In this document: positions 9,799-18,565 of the stretch, piece after piece
Numbering within the stretch: position 1 is the stretch's first letter
How the letters are laid out: each line of letters starts with the position of its first letter
Assembly: GCA_026003215.1 (NCBI GenBank)
Contig: BPGV01000001.1
Span: forward strand, 2,137,729-2,201,728
DNA: 64,000 nt
Reading direction: 5' to 3'
DNA from: Bacteroidia bacterium
Lineage (GTDB): Bacteria; Bacteroidota; Bacteroidia; SpSt-205
Notes under the pieces: model-generated
Database searches by the model: none
What the model saw: only the letters and a program-made list of their open reading frames with translations
Told to the model about the DNA's origin: nothing
Program-made: the position numbers and the translations under genes

Positions 9799-9876
9799 GC
9801 GAGGGATAGGGGCAGGTAGTTGAGGAGGCTGAGGTAAATGCAACCATGGGGAGGGGCTGGAGCGTATAAATGATGT

Positions 9877-10077
9877 ATGAGAAAGATAGCGTTAGCCTGG
9901 GTTCCCCTGCTGGGGGTAGCGCTGGCGAAAGCCGAAGCGCAAGTGGAAATCGCAAAAATCCAGGAACAAGTGACGGTGACTTTGGGTCCGGGGAAGAACT
10001 ATCGAGCGAAGCTGGCGCAATCGTATTTTGGGGGGCGAGGGAAGTGTCGGAACTGGAAACGTTTTTGTGGTCAGTGA
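9877..10077 (+). CDS. Small exported protein of unknown function
   Basis: A 66-residue ORF starts MRKIALAWVPLLGVALA and looks like a signal peptide with a probable cleavage after AEA. The predicted mature peptide is about 45 residues and ends with two Cys (GKCRNWKRFCGQ). It ends 4 nt before a strong terminator, which supports a transcript here. A weak -7-like TATAAATG lies 4 nt before the ATG. I recognise no family. A run of six G near 10030 could hide a frameshift, so the C-terminal part is doubtful. Confidence 0.4.
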   Translation: MRKIALAWVPLLGVALAKAEAQVEIAKIQEQVTVTLGPGKNYRAKLAQSYFGGRGKCRNWKRFCGQ

Positions 10078-10081
10078 GCGG

Positions 10082-10106
10082 AGGCCTGCTTATGCAGGCC
10101 TTTTTT
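10082..10106 (+). terminator. Rho-independent terminator
   Basis: Perfect 8-bp stem (AGGCCTGC / GCAGGCCT) with a 4-nt loop, followed by a run of T, on the plus strand just after the small exported ORF and downstream of mdh. Confidence 0.85.
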
Positions 10107-10110
10107 ATGG

Positions 10111-10145
10111 GGGCGGCGCAGCCGCCTGTGGCGGCTGCGCCGCCC
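10111..10145. repeat. GC-rich perfect hairpin, 16-bp stem, TGT loop
   Basis: Arms 10111-10126 and 10130-10145 are perfectly complementary and built of GGC/GCC units, with a 3-nt loop. No T tract follows. It is the first of a tandem pair between the convergent mdh-side genes and ahcY, and resembles hairpins at 43313 and 52389. Confidence 0.75.
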
Positions 10146-10149
10146 GCCC

Positions 10150-10182
10150 GGGCGCGCCAGCGCCACAGGCGCTGGCGCGCCC
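10150..10182. repeat. GC-rich perfect hairpin, 15-bp stem, ACA loop
   Basis: Arms 10150-10164 and 10168-10182 are perfectly complementary with a 3-nt loop. It stands 4 nt after the previous hairpin. Its role may be termination, transcript-end protection or a REP-like element; the sequence does not decide. Confidence 0.75.
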
Positions 10183-10195
10183 CCAATAATCAAAC

Positions 10196-10225
10196 AAAAA
10201 GGGGCGCCTTCCGAGAAGGCGCCCC
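10196..10225 (-). terminator. Rho-independent terminator of ahcY
   Basis: On the minus strand an 11-bp GC-rich stem (10201-10211 with 10215-10225) with a 3-nt loop is followed by TTTTT, 25 nt after the ahcY stop. Confidence 0.8.
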
Positions 10226-10250
10226 CTCCTTTTCTCCCTTCTCCTTCCGC

Positions 10251-11564
10251 TCAGTATCTGTACCATTCGGGTTTGTAGGGGCCTTCTATCGAAACGCCGA
10301 TGTAAGCGGCTTGTTCAGGCGTTAGTTCGTCCAGTTCGGCGCCCAACTTAGCCAGGTGCAGGCGAGCTACCATTTCGTCCAGGTGCTTCGGTAGGGTATA
10401 AACTTTGTTTTCGTATTGGTCGCCACGGGTCCATAGCTCTATCTGGGCCAGCACTTGGTTAGAGAAGGAGCAGGACATCACAAAGGAAGGGTGTCCTTCG
10501 GCGCAGGCCAAGTTCATCAGCCGTCCTTCTGCCAGCAGAATGATTTCCTTCCCTTCCACATTATACACATCTACATAGGGTTTGATAGTGTATTTGGTGT
10601 GGCCGTAGTGCTTATTGAGCCAAGCCACATCTATCTCTAAGTCAAAGTGGCCGATATTGCCTACGATGGTCTTGTCTTTCATAGCGAGGAAGTGGCGGCC
10701 GACCACTATGTCCCGATTACCTGTGGCGGTAATGATAATGTCGGCCAGCGGGACGGCGTTGTCCATTTTCATGACGCGGAAGCCATCCATGACAGCTTGG
10801 AGGGCGCAGATGGGGTCTATTTCGGTAACGATCACTTGGGCGCCGGCGCCAGCAAAGGCTTGGGCTGTACCTGCGCCGACGTCACCGTAGCCGGCGACCA
10901 CCACGGTCTTCCCCGCTATCATCACGCCTGTAGCGCGGCGAACCGCATCCACAGCTGATTCTCGGCAGCCGTAGATGTTGTCGAACTTAGATTTAGTCAC
11001 AGAGTCGTTGACGTTGATAGCGGGGAAGGGCAGGCGGCCTTGTGCAGCGTACTCATACAGGCGGCGTACGCCTGTGGTCGTCTCTTCCGAGACGCCTTTG
11101 ATGTTTTTAGCCAGCTCAGGGTACTTGTCTATGATTAGTTGCGTGAGGTCCCCCCCATCGTCTAAAATCATATTAAGTGGGCGGTCCGAGCTTCCGAAAA
11201 AGAGAGTTTGTTCTATGCACCACCAATATTCTTCTTCGGTTTGGCCTTTCCAAGCAAAGACCGGGATACCTGCGGCAGCGATAGCGGCAGCGGCGTGGTC
11301 CTGCGTAGAAAAGGGATTACACGAGGCCCAACGCACTTCAGCGCCTAAATCTACGAGGGTCTCAATAAGTACCGCGGTTTCTATGGTCATGTGGAGGCAT
11401 CCGGCGATACGGGCCCCTTTGAGGGGCTTACTCTCGCGGTAGCGTTCGCGGATAGCCATCAGGCCGGGCATTTCCGCTTCGGCCAAACGGATCTCTCGCC
11501 GGCCCCATTCCGCCAGGGAAAGGTCCGCTACCTTGAAGTCTTGCGTCTTTGTCAGCATAGGCAT
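10251..11564 (-). CDS. ahcY: Adenosylhomocysteinase (SAH hydrolase)
   Basis: Hydrolyses S-adenosylhomocysteine to adenosine and homocysteine in the methyl cycle; NAD-dependent. The 437-residue protein has the substrate domain motifs [25 protein letters not shown] and DDGGDLT, then the NAD-binding [11 protein letters not shown] loop. The C-terminus ends KPEWYRY, the tail expected for the family. Two closely spaced ATGs fit (11564 and 11558). A TACCTTTG box ends 4 nt upstream of the first, so ATG 11564 is chosen; the upstream in-frame TTG lies inside the box. It is divergent from the polymerase delta' gene with only 28 nt between start codons. Confidence 0.97.
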   Translation of the reverse strand: MPMLTKTQDFKVADLSLAEWGRREIRLAEAEMPGLMAIRERYRESKPLKGARIAGCLHMTIETAVLIETLVDLGAEVRWASCNPFSTQDHAAAAIAAAGIPVFAWKGQTEEEYWWCIEQTLFFGSSDRPLNMILDDGGDLTQLIIDKYPELAKNIKGVSEETTTGVRRLYEYAAQGRLPFPAINVNDSVTKSKFDNIYGCRESAVDAVRRATGVMIAGKTVVVAGYGDVGAGTAQAFAGAGAQVIVTEIDPICALQAVMDGFRVMKMDNAVPLADIIITATGNRDIVVGRHFLAMKDKTIVGNIGHFDLEIDVAWLNKHYGHTKYTIKPYVDVYNVEGKEIILLAEGRLMNLACAEGHPSFVMSCSFSNQVLAQIELWTRGDQYENKVYTLPKHLDEMVARLHLAKLGAELDELTPEQAAYIGVSIEGPYKPEWYRY

Positions 11565-11567
11565 ACG

Positions 11568-11575
11568 CAAAGGTA
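11568..11575 (-). promoter_or_regulatory. ahcY: -7 box (TACCTTTG) of ahcY
   Basis: Perfect consensus on the minus strand, 3 nt from the ahcY ATG at 11564. Any upstream -33 element must lie at or within the start of the divergent delta' gene. Confidence 0.55.
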
Positions 11576-11592
11576 CAACCTCCCTAACAAAA

Positions 11593-12630
11593 ATGCGGCG
11601 TCTTTCCGACCTTTGGGGGGTGCGTTGGGAGTCGTGGCCTCATGGGGAAGCCTTCCTGAAGGAGTGGGAACAGCTATTGTCGCACAAGCGTATCCCTGCG
11701 GCGATGTTGTGGGTAGGGCCCGAAGGCGTAGGAAAAACACCGCTGGCCTGGACTCTGGCCCAGGCACTCCTCTGCCCAAAAGGAGACTTAGCTTATGCTT
11801 GTGGGACTTGCGGCGATTGCCAAGTCGTGGCTAAGCTGGAACATCCCTTCTTCTGGTTGTTGCCTCCCACAGGGGGGGGAAAGCCCTTAGAAGAGGCCCT
11901 GCCACTTTTTCGGCAGGCCCTCTCCCAAGACCCTTTCCTTTCCCTCTCCGAATGGGAAAAGCTCCTCTTAGGTGGGCGCGGCTCTTTGTCCATAGGCGTA
12001 GAAGAGGTGCGGCACTTGCAAGGGTTCCTCACGCTGGCGTCAACCCAAGCGGTCTGGCGGGTGGTGCTCTTCTGGCATGCCGAACTCCTTACGCGCCAAG
12101 CCGCTAACGCCCTCCTCAAGATAGTAGAAGAACCGCCGGAGCGTACGCTTTTTCTTTTCTTAGCCACTCGTGTAGAAGCCTTGCCAGCTACTTTGCGTTC
12201 CCGCTGCCAGATAAAAAAGTTTCCGCCTCTTTCTGCCCAAGTGTTAGAGAAGCTTGCAGGTACTTCCCTTTCTGTGGCTCAGCTTTCGTTGGCCCAAGGG
12301 AGTTATAGCCGGCTGCGTCGTGTGATGGACCCAGCTCAAGCTCCCTACATAGAAGCGCTCCGTGCTTGGCTCCGTGCCCTCCTTCAACCCGCAGGAGACA
12401 CAGATTGGCTACCTCTCATAGAGACTTTAGCACAGGCCCCTCAGCTTTCTGACCTTCTCCTTATGGGGGTTTCCCTTATACGAGAACACCCTCACCTTTC
12501 TCTCCCTCAAAAGAACCTGGGTATAGACACCTTTCTGCGCGTAGCCGATGAAATAGAAGCCCATCTCAATCCCCTCTTGCTCTTGGCGGAAGCTACGGTG
12601 ACTCTCCGTCAGTACTGGCAGAAGAAGTAG
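11593..12630 (+). CDS. holB: DNA polymerase III delta' subunit-like clamp-loader ATPase
   Basis: Clamp-loader subunit that helps load the beta sliding clamp. The 345-residue AAA+ protein has Walker A GPEGVGKT, a zinc-ribbon-like set of Cys (CPKG...CGTCGDC), the [11 protein letters not shown] box and sensor-type LPATLRSRC. These match delta'/DnaX-type subunits, and the size fits delta'. ATG 11593 is chosen because upstream in-frame codons belong to the divergent ahcY control region. The 3' end overlaps the convergent GT2 gene by 38 nt. Confidence 0.88.
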   Translation: MRRLSDLWGVRWESWPHGEAFLKEWEQLLSHKRIPAAMLWVGPEGVGKTPLAWTLAQALLCPKGDLAYACGTCGDCQVVAKLEHPFFWLLPPTGGGKPLEEALPLFRQALSQDPFLSLSEWEKLLLGGRGSLSIGVEEVRHLQGFLTLASTQAVWRVVLFWHAELLTRQAANALLKIVEEPPERTLFLFLATRVEALPATLRSRCQIKKFPPLSAQVLEKLAGTSLSVAQLSLAQGSYSRLRRVMDPAQAPYIEALRAWLRALLQPAGDTDWLPLIETLAQAPQLSDLLLMGVSLIREHPHLSLPQKNLGIDTFLRVADEIEAHLNPLLLLAEATVTLRQYWQKK

Positions 12631-13390
12631 CCGTAAAGAATCGCCTCCCTCCTAACAAGGCCCTTTTTAGGTGGGCCCGCCGTAGGCGCAGCCACAGCAC
12701 GCCCCATATAGCCTCCTGAACCACCTGCCGACTCATTTTAGAACGGCCGGCCACTCGCTCTACAAAAATAATCGGAACTTCCTCTATGTGGGCGCCAGCT
12801 AAGTAGGCCTTATACTTCATCTCTATCTGGAAGGCATACCCTCTAAAGCGAATAGGCCCAATCGCTAAAATCTTTTCAAGAGTGCTTCTTCGATAGCCTA
12901 CGAAGCCGGCGGTAGGGTCCTTGACTGGTAGCCCCGTAAGCAGACGCACATACCAGCTGGCGCCATAACTCAGTAAGATGCGACTCAAAGGCCAGTTGAC
13001 CACATTGATGCCCCGCAGGTAACGAGAACCGATGGCTACATCTGCTTGTTTTAGAGCTTCTGCCAGGGCGAGAAGGTACTGCGGCGGATGACTAAAGTCG
13101 GCATCCATCTCGTAGATATAAGAGGCGGTGGTATTTTCCAGTACCCATCGAAAGCCGGCTTCGTAGGCTCGGCCCAGACCTTCTTTGGTTGGGCGGTGCA
13201 GCAAGTGTATAGGCCTTCTCGGATTTGCTGCCTGATATTTCTGCACGAGGGTGGCGGTCCCGTCAGGGGAGTTATCATCTACCACCAGCACCCCGAAAGG
13301 GATGGGCAATGCCTGAATAGCTTCTAAGAGGGGAAGGATATTTTCAGCTTCGTTATAAGTAGGGAGTACTATCCAGTGGTCAGGCTGCAT
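12593..13390 (-). CDS. GT2 glycosyltransferase, polyprenol-phosphate mannosyltransferase type
   Basis: Probably transfers a hexose from a nucleotide sugar to a polyprenyl phosphate at the cytoplasmic membrane face. The 265-residue protein has the dolichol-phosphate mannose synthase pattern: IVLPTYNEAENI, VVDDNSPDGT, the DxD-type metal site in EMDADFSHPP, and DPTAGFVGYRR. There is no C-terminal membrane anchor, as in the soluble bacterial form. Donor specificity is inferred from family only. It overlaps the upstream ABC exporter gene by 11 nt (same operon) and its 3' end overlaps delta' tail to tail. Confidence 0.88.
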   Translation of the reverse strand: MQPDHWIVLPTYNEAENILPLLEAIQALPIPFGVLVVDDNSPDGTATLVQKYQAANPRRPIHLLHRPTKEGLGRAYEAGFRWVLENTTASYIYEMDADFSHPPQYLLALAEALKQADVAIGSRYLRGINVVNWPLSRILLSYGASWYVRLLTGLPVKDPTAGFVGYRRSTLEKILAIGPIRFRGYAFQIEMKYKAYLAGAHIEEVPIIFVERVAGRSKMSRQVVQEAIWGVLWLRLRRAHLKRALLGGRRFFTATSSASTDGESP

Positions 13391-15026
13391 GAGAAGGGGC
13401 CGGTAAAGCTATGATTTCATCGCAGAAGGCATGAGCTTCTGGCCGGTGGGCTACTACGAGTACTACCGCATTTTGGGCCAGGTACTGCAGACGGCTGTAT
13501 ATAAACCGCTCGGTGGACGGATCTATGTGGGCTGTGGGTTCATCTAAGATCCACACGGCTGGCCTGCGGAGGGCTGCACGCCATAAGGCTATGAGTTGCT
13601 TTTCGCCTGCCGAGAGTCCTCCACCGCCAGCTAAAATCGGCATATCTAAGGACCATTTTTGTACGTACAGGCCGATGCCTATCTGATGTGCTGCCGCTTC
13701 TAACTCTGCATCCGAAATGGCTTCATAGAGGGTGAGATTTTCGCGGAGTGTACCTTCAAAGAGTACAGGTTCTTGGGGAATATAGGCAATCAGGGCGCGT
13801 AGTTTTTGTTTATCCCAAGCTGAGATAGGTAGGCCTCCTATGCGTATCTCGCCCGCTTGGGGGCTATAATAGCCCAAAAGAAGGTAGAAGAGGGTACTCT
13901 TCCCTCGGCCGGTGGGGGCTATTAGTCCGTACACCTGTCCAGGGCGCCAGGTAAAATGTAAGTTTTCCAGCAGCGGCTTGTCCGGGGTATAGCTAAAACG
14001 CACATCTTTTATCTCTATGGTATAGGGGGGAGGTAGCGTAGGTACTTGTCCTGTGGAGGCTTCTTCGCCGTCCAGGTCTAATAGCCGAAAGATCCGTTCT
14101 GCGCTGACTATCCCCATTTGAAGGCTATTTACTTGGTCGGCGATAATCCGAAAAGGTCGGAAAAAGAGCTGTTGATACAAAGTGAAGGCGACTAAGGCCC
14201 CAATCGTGCTTTCTCCTTTATAGATGAGGTAGCTGCCTATGAGAAGCACCGCTGCTAAGCTAAATAAAGTGACAAGCTCCATCGCGGGAAAGAATAAAGC
14301 GAAATAGCCGATTACTCGCCTATAGCTGAGGTAATAGGCGGTATTTAGGCGCAAAAATCGCTGCCATAGGGGGGTGTTTGCCCCCAGGCTTTCGGTGGTC
14401 TCTCGGCTTTGCAGGAGTTCATTTAGATAGCCGTTCATGCGGGCGATGTAGAGGCGCACCCGACCAAAACTTTCGCGGATTTTCTGAGCAAAATACCGAG
14501 AAGTGAGGAGACCCAGTGGCATTGCGACGAGAGTAGCGCTGGCCAAGATGGGGTCTACCATAAACATCAGCCCTACCAAAAACGTAAGCTGAATCAGCTC
14601 GCCGGCAATCACGAGGAGGGTTTCGGCTAAGGTATTTTGAAGGGTCTGGGTATCCGTGAGGGTTCGGGTATAGAGCATGCCGCTGGGGTATTTTTCTATG
14701 GTAGGGATGGATAAGCGCAGGACTTTCGCGAAGAGTTTTTGGCGGAGCTTTTGGGTAAGCCCCCAAGAGAGTTTTTGGGTGGTGAGGGTTTGCCAGCGGA
14801 GCGTGAGCGCATGTAGGCTTGTGAGGGCCATAAGCGCTATGCCCCATCCTATGAGGGCGGAGATATTCCCTTCTCGTAGGGGATAGTCAATCACATAGCG
14901 GTAGAGATAGGGGCGAAGCGGCTGAAATAGAGAAGCGGCGGTCACCAAGCCCAAGGCCAGCCCCAAAATCCCCCTTTCCTGCAGGAGGAGCCGTACTAAG
15001 CGAGCTACAACTACACGCTGCCTCAC
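13380..15026 (-). CDS. ABC exporter, fused membrane and ATPase domains
   Basis: Half-size ABC exporter in the inner membrane, working as a dimer. The first 310 residues or so carry six predicted transmembrane helices of the type I exporter fold. The ATPase domain (about 335-548) has Walker A APTGRGKST, the signature LSAGEKQ, Walker B VWILDEPT, and the switch His in VAHRPE. The substrate is unknown; lipid or multidrug export is typical. The start is GTG 15026, but a TTTTG stretch overlaps that codon, so translation may start a little later. It overlaps the downstream GT2 gene by 11 nt, suggesting joint expression. Confidence 0.9.
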   Translation of the reverse strand: MRQRVVVARLVRLLLQERGILGLALGLVTAASLFQPLRPYLYRYVIDYPLREGNISALIGWGIALMALTSLHALTLRWQTLTTQKLSWGLTQKLRQKLFAKVLRLSIPTIEKYPSGMLYTRTLTDTQTLQNTLAETLLVIAGELIQLTFLVGLMFMVDPILASATLVAMPLGLLTSRYFAQKIRESFGRVRLYIARMNGYLNELLQSRETTESLGANTPLWQRFLRLNTAYYLSYRRVIGYFALFFPAMELVTLFSLAAVLLIGSYLIYKGESTIGALVAFTLYQQLFFRPFRIIADQVNSLQMGIVSAERIFRLLDLDGEEASTGQVPTLPPPYTIEIKDVRFSYTPDKPLLENLHFTWRPGQVYGLIAPTGRGKSTLFYLLLGYYSPQAGEIRIGGLPISAWDKQKLRALIAYIPQEPVLFEGTLRENLTLYEAISDAELEAAAHQIGIGLYVQKWSLDMPILAGGGGLSAGEKQLIALWRAALRRPAVWILDEPTAHIDPSTERFIYSRLQYLAQNAVVLVVAHRPEAHAFCDEIIALPAPSHAA

Positions 15027-15087
15027 AAAAGTTTCTCAACATTTAAGAGCAGTCTTGGCGTGCTGGGGGCCCATAGGGGCATTCCTT

Positions 15088-16599
15088 TTAGGTTGGCAAG
15101 GGTACCGAAAGTCCTTCATAAATGAGACCTACCTTTTGGCGTATGTATTGTATAAAATGCTTCGCAGATAGAGAAGAACCGGTAGCTTTTTCGCATAATG
15201 TTTTAGAGTCGTACATTTTCCCGTGGGCATGGATATGCCGGCGCATCCAATCCAAGGGGATTTGGGCATTGCCTGAGCGAAGGTTGGATTCCCAGTCAGG
15301 GTATTGTTCGGTGAGGGCCGCGGCCAACTGGGCCGCATAAAAGCTTCCTAAGGAGTAAGTTGGGAAGTAGCCAAAGTTCCCCATAGACCAGTGGATGTCT
15401 TGGAGTACGCCTTGGGCATCGTTAGGGACGGTAAGTCCTAAGTAGGTATGCACTTTTTCGTTCCAGGCGGCGGGGAGGTCACTTATAGAGAGGTCACCAT
15501 TGATGAGGGCCCTTTCCAGTTCAAAACGTAGGAGGATGTGGAGATGATAGCTCACTTCATCTGATTGAATGCGGATCAGATGCGGTTGGATTTTATTCAC
15601 TCGGCGGGCCAGGGTAAGGGGAGAATAGGCTTGTAGCCAAGAGGGATTATACTTAGGGAATATCTGCTCATATAGGTATTCCCAGAAGGGCAGGCTTAGG
15701 CCGACGTGATTTTCCCAGAAGCGCGACTGGGACTCATGGATGCTTAGGGAGGCGGCCATCGTAATAGGCCAGCCTATGGGTTCCCGCGCAAGCCCTTGTT
15801 CATAAAGTGCGTGGCCCATCTCGTGCATGGCAGAGCCTAAAGCCATGGTAAGGTCTTCCTCAAAAATGCGGATAGTAATGCGCACATCATCGGGGTTGAA
15901 GCCGCTGCAGAAAGGATGAGCGGAAATATCTATCCGTCCTCGTCGGAGGTCATAGCCCAGCTGGCGGAGGACGGTCTCTACCAGGTCGCGCTGTTGTGGG
16001 GCCGATAAACTCAGCGCGGGGCCCTGAAGGCCCTCAAGGATACTTCCTTCACAGGCTCGGATAGTTTCTATGAGGAAAGGACGTACCTCCGCAAAGAGGG
16101 TTTCTACTTCGGCAGGGGTGACGCTTCGCTCGTATAAGCGCAAGAGTGCTTCGTAGGGCTCTTCTGCGTAAGTAAGGGCAGCGGCTTTTTCTCGACCCAG
16201 CTGGACAAGCTTTTCTAAATGCGGGGCAAATACACTGAAATCCGACTTTTCACGGGCTTCTACCCAAGCGGCTTGGGCCAGGCTGCTGGCTTCCGAGAAT
16301 GCTTGTACCAGCTTAGGGGGGACCTTTTCGGCAGGTTCAGCTTCCTCCAAAAGAATGCGAACGCTGTGCTTTTGTTCTTCAGAAAGTTCAGCGCTCTCTT
16401 GGGCTTCTCGTAGCAGGGGTAGTACTTCTTCTATGAGTTTTTTATGCAGTAGGCCGACGATTGTACCCACGATGGCTGCTCGGTGGGGCACGCCGGCTCG
16501 GGGCATGCATACCTCTTGATCCCAGGTGAGGATTTCTACGGTATTGCCTAAAAGAGCTTGGGTGCGCAGGACTTCGTTCAGTTTTTCCAGCAAGGCCAT
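15088..16599 (-). CDS. M32 carboxypeptidase (Taq type)
   Basis: Metallo-carboxypeptidase acting on peptide C-termini in the cytoplasm. The 503-residue all-helical protein carries HEMGHALYEQG with the zinc HExxH at 259-263, the HPFCSGFNPDDVRIT stretch, and the IRIQSDEVSYHLHI and ESQSRFWEN motifs of family M32. Start set at ATG 16599 (MALLEKLNEVL): a TATCTTTG box ends 4 nt upstream, and the longer reading with 13 extra residues would begin in or before the promoter. Length is typical. Confidence 0.96.
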   Translation of the reverse strand: MALLEKLNEVLRTQALLGNTVEILTWDQEVCMPRAGVPHRAAIVGTIVGLLHKKLIEEVLPLLREAQESAELSEEQKHSVRILLEEAEPAEKVPPKLVQAFSEASSLAQAAWVEAREKSDFSVFAPHLEKLVQLGREKAAALTYAEEPYEALLRLYERSVTPAEVETLFAEVRPFLIETIRACEGSILEGLQGPALSLSAPQQRDLVETVLRQLGYDLRRGRIDISAHPFCSGFNPDDVRITIRIFEEDLTMALGSAMHEMGHALYEQGLAREPIGWPITMAASLSIHESQSRFWENHVGLSLPFWEYLYEQIFPKYNPSWLQAYSPLTLARRVNKIQPHLIRIQSDEVSYHLHILLRFELERALINGDLSISDLPAAWNEKVHTYLGLTVPNDAQGVLQDIHWSMGNFGYFPTYSLGSFYAAQLAAALTEQYPDWESNLRSGNAQIPLDWMRRHIHAHGKMYDSKTLCEKATGSSLSAKHFIQYIRQKVGLIYEGLSVPLPT

Positions 16600-16603
16600 G
16601 GGG

Positions 16604-16611
16604 CAAAGATA
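16604..16611 (-). promoter_or_regulatory. -7 box (TATCTTTG) of the M32 gene
   Basis: Perfect TAnnTTTG on the minus strand, 4 nt before ATG 16599. It decides the start. Confidence 0.6.
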
Positions 16612-16619
16612 TCCAAATT

Positions 16620-17240
16620 TTAGCGGGTTTTTCCCCACATCACATGCACTTCTATGAGGAGGCGGCGCAGCTTGCTTCCTTCGTAAGCGCCGGAGGCGTT
16701 AGGCGGGCGATACAAAATATTGGTCAAACCTATCTCGTAATAGGCACTTACACCTGTGGTACCAAACTGTACAGGTAGCTCAAGAGTAACGCCCAAAGGA
16801 AGGAAGGCATACCACCGCTGGGCGTGACGCGTAGTATCTAAGGAAAGCCCCTGCTGCTGATAACGGTAGCCTATGGCTATCCCTGTTTTGGGGTAAAAGA
16901 TCTGCCAGCGGGGACCGAAGCGGAAGGCACCTTCTACGGCTTTGTAGGCGGTTACTTGTCCCTGCTTGAAATCCTGGGTTACCAAGGGGAGGCGTACTTC
17001 GCTGGGGCTGCCTTTATAAACCCAGAGGAGGGAAGCTTCCCAACCAGCCCCCCACCAATAGCTCTTGCCATGCACCCCTATCGCGGCATCGGAAAACCAC
17101 CCCGAGGGTACAGGTTCTCCGCGGTCTGTCGCATAATTAAAGCGCCCTTGAAAGAGCAGTCCTATACCTTTTTGGGCATACAGGAGGCTATAGAGCCACA
17201 CCCATAGTGCGAAGCAGCGTATTGAGGGCCAGTTTTTCAT
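16620..17240 (-). CDS. Exported, probable outer-membrane beta-barrel protein
   Basis: A 206-residue protein with an N-terminal signal-like segment (CFALWVWLYSLLYAQ, cleavage likely after YAQ). It is followed by alternating aromatic strands such as SYWWGAGWEASLLWV and GIAIGYRYQQQG, consistent with a small 8- to 10-stranded barrel or PorT/OMP_b-brl-like protein. No family is recognised with certainty. Its start lies 53 nt inside the 3' end of dapD, so it belongs to the thioesterase-dapD transcription unit. The function is unknown. Confidence 0.65.
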   Translation of the reverse strand: MKNWPSIRCFALWVWLYSLLYAQKGIGLLFQGRFNYATDRGEPVPSGWFSDAAIGVHGKSYWWGAGWEASLLWVYKGSPSEVRLPLVTQDFKQGQVTAYKAVEGAFRFGPRWQIFYPKTGIAIGYRYQQQGLSLDTTRHAQRWYAFLPLGVTLELPVQFGTTGVSAYYEIGLTNILYRPPNASGAYEGSKLRRLLIEVHVMWGKTR

Positions 17241-18015
17241 CGTGTTTGGGTTCTCGCCAGCCGATAATCAAGGCGCAGGGCACACCATAGGTGCCGCCAG
17301 GGAAGGTTTTTTCCCGCATGCCGTTTATGACTATGGCACGGGGAGGAACCCAGCCGCGGTACTCTTGTACAGGGTGCTGGGTCACATCTATAATAGGCAT
17401 ACTGGCGGTGAGGGTGGTACCGGCGCCGATTACGGCTTTTTCGCCTATGCGTACCCCCTCTACAATGATGGCACGACTGCCGATGAAAGCGCCATCTTCT
17501 ATGATTACGGGTCGGGCTTGGGGCGGCTCTAAGACACCGCCGATACCTACCCCTCCGCTTAGGTGCACGTCACGGCCTACCTGGGCGCATGAACCCACGG
17601 TAGCCCAGGTATCTACCATGCTACCTTCGCCTACGTAGGCCCCGATATTGACATAGCCAGGCATGAGAATGACTCCTTTGCCCAAATAGCTGCCATACCG
17701 AGCGGTGCCGGGCGGTACGACGCGCACACCTTCGGCAAAATGCCGCTTTACCGGGATCTTGTCTTGAAAGCATAGCGGCCCTGCCTCCCTAATTTCTACT
17801 TGACGCAAACGAAAGTACAGGAGCACCGCTTGTTTTATCCAGGCATGCACGATCCACTCGCCGTTAGGGAGGGGTTCTGCACACCGTAGCGTGCCGGCAT
17901 CCAAGGCCGCAATAACTTTCTCTACGGCTTGCGCGTAGGAAGGGTCTTGGAGCTTCTGAGGTTGCGCCCATGCTTCTTCTATTGAAGCGCTGAGTTGAGC
18001 CACCTCTTCGCTCAT
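17188..18015 (-). CDS. dapD: Tetrahydrodipicolinate N-succinyltransferase
   Basis: Transfers succinyl from succinyl-CoA to tetrahydrodipicolinate in the lysine/diaminopimelate pathway, needed for peptidoglycan. The 275-residue protein has a helical N-domain (about 1-105) and a left-handed beta-helix of hexapeptide repeats (about 110-240), with GSMVDTWATVGSCAQVG, GVGIGGVLEP and EDGAFIGSRAIIVEG as in DapD. It overlaps the upstream thioesterase gene by 4 nt and the downstream barrel gene by 53 nt. Confidence 0.95.
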   Translation of the reverse strand: MSEEVAQLSASIEEAWAQPQKLQDPSYAQAVEKVIAALDAGTLRCAEPLPNGEWIVHAWIKQAVLLYFRLRQVEIREAGPLCFQDKIPVKRHFAEGVRVVPPGTARYGSYLGKGVILMPGYVNIGAYVGEGSMVDTWATVGSCAQVGRDVHLSGGVGIGGVLEPPQARPVIIEDGAFIGSRAIIVEGVRIGEKAVIGAGTTLTASMPIIDVTQHPVQEYRGWVPPRAIVINGMREKTFPGGTYGVPCALIIGWREPKHDEKLALNTLLRTMGVAL

Positions 18016-18515
18016 GTCAATTTCAGGGTAGAGGCCTTCGCGGGGTCTAACTTGCCTGCCATGATAAGGCGCATTTCGCGCCGTCGTAGGGCTTCTTCAT
18101 ATTGGCGCTTTTCTTCGTCGGTCTCAGGCGCAATCGGCGGCACAGGGATAGGGCAGCCGCTTTGGTCTATCGCTACGAAGGTGTAATAGGCTTCGTTGGA
18201 GAGCCGCTTTTCGTTGGTAGGCAGGCTTTGGGCATACACGCGCAAATACACTTCCATGGAAGTGTGGAAGGCCCGAGTGACATAAGCTTCTATCGTGAGG
18301 AGTTCTCCTACCCGGATAGCGGAACGAAAACTTACGTAATCCACGGCGGCTGTTACACAGACCCGTTGAGAGTGCCGATAGGCGGCAATAGCGGCGGCTA
18401 TATCCATCCAGTACAAGAGCTGGCCTCCCATGAGATTGCCCAGTGCGTTGGCGTGGTTAGGGAAAACCATCTCGGTCAGCACCGTAAAAGAGGTGCGGGG
18501 GGGTTTCGGTTCCAT
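18012..18515 (-). CDS. Acyl-CoA thioesterase, hotdog fold
   Basis: Hydrolyses acyl-CoA thioesters. The 167-residue single-hotdog protein matches the YciA/BFIT-type group: MVFPNHANALGNLMGGQLLYWMD near the N-terminus carries the conserved Asn/Gly and Asp positions, followed by AVDYVSFRSAIRVGE. It is the first gene of a unit with dapD (4-nt overlap). TACCTTTG lies 4 nt before the ATG. The acyl chain preference cannot be read from sequence. Confidence 0.92.
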   Translation of the reverse strand: MEPKPPRTSFTVLTEMVFPNHANALGNLMGGQLLYWMDIAAAIAAYRHSQRVCVTAAVDYVSFRSAIRVGELLTIEAYVTRAFHTSMEVYLRVYAQSLPTNEKRLSNEAYYTFVAIDQSGCPIPVPPIAPETDEEKRQYEEALRRREMRLIMAGKLDPAKASTLKLT

Positions 18516-18519
18516 GCTG

Positions 18520-18527
18520 CAAAGGTA
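18520..18527 (-). promoter_or_regulatory. -7 box (TACCTTTG) of the thioesterase-dapD unit
   Basis: Perfect consensus on the minus strand, 4 nt from the thioesterase ATG; back to back with the plus-strand box at 18554. Confidence 0.6.
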
Positions 18528-18553
18528 AGCCAGCGTCTTTGAGAAGTTTTTTG

Positions 18554-18561
18554 TAGTTTCG
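18554..18561 (+). promoter_or_regulatory. -7 box (TAGTTTCG) of the coiled-coil gene
   Basis: One mismatch to TAnnTTTG, 4 nt before the GTG at 18566. It supports that GTG as the start. Confidence 0.45.
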
Positions 18562-18565
18562 TTTT

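Noticed and set aside
10111-10182. Insertion-sequence ends or attachment site
   Set aside because: No transposase or integrase and no flanking direct repeats were seen; the palindromes look like stand-alone hairpins.
9870-10325. 151-residue frame over the hairpins between mdh and ahcY
   Set aside because: It runs through two terminators and palindromes; no domain. The 66-residue frame with a signal peptide explains the 5' part better.
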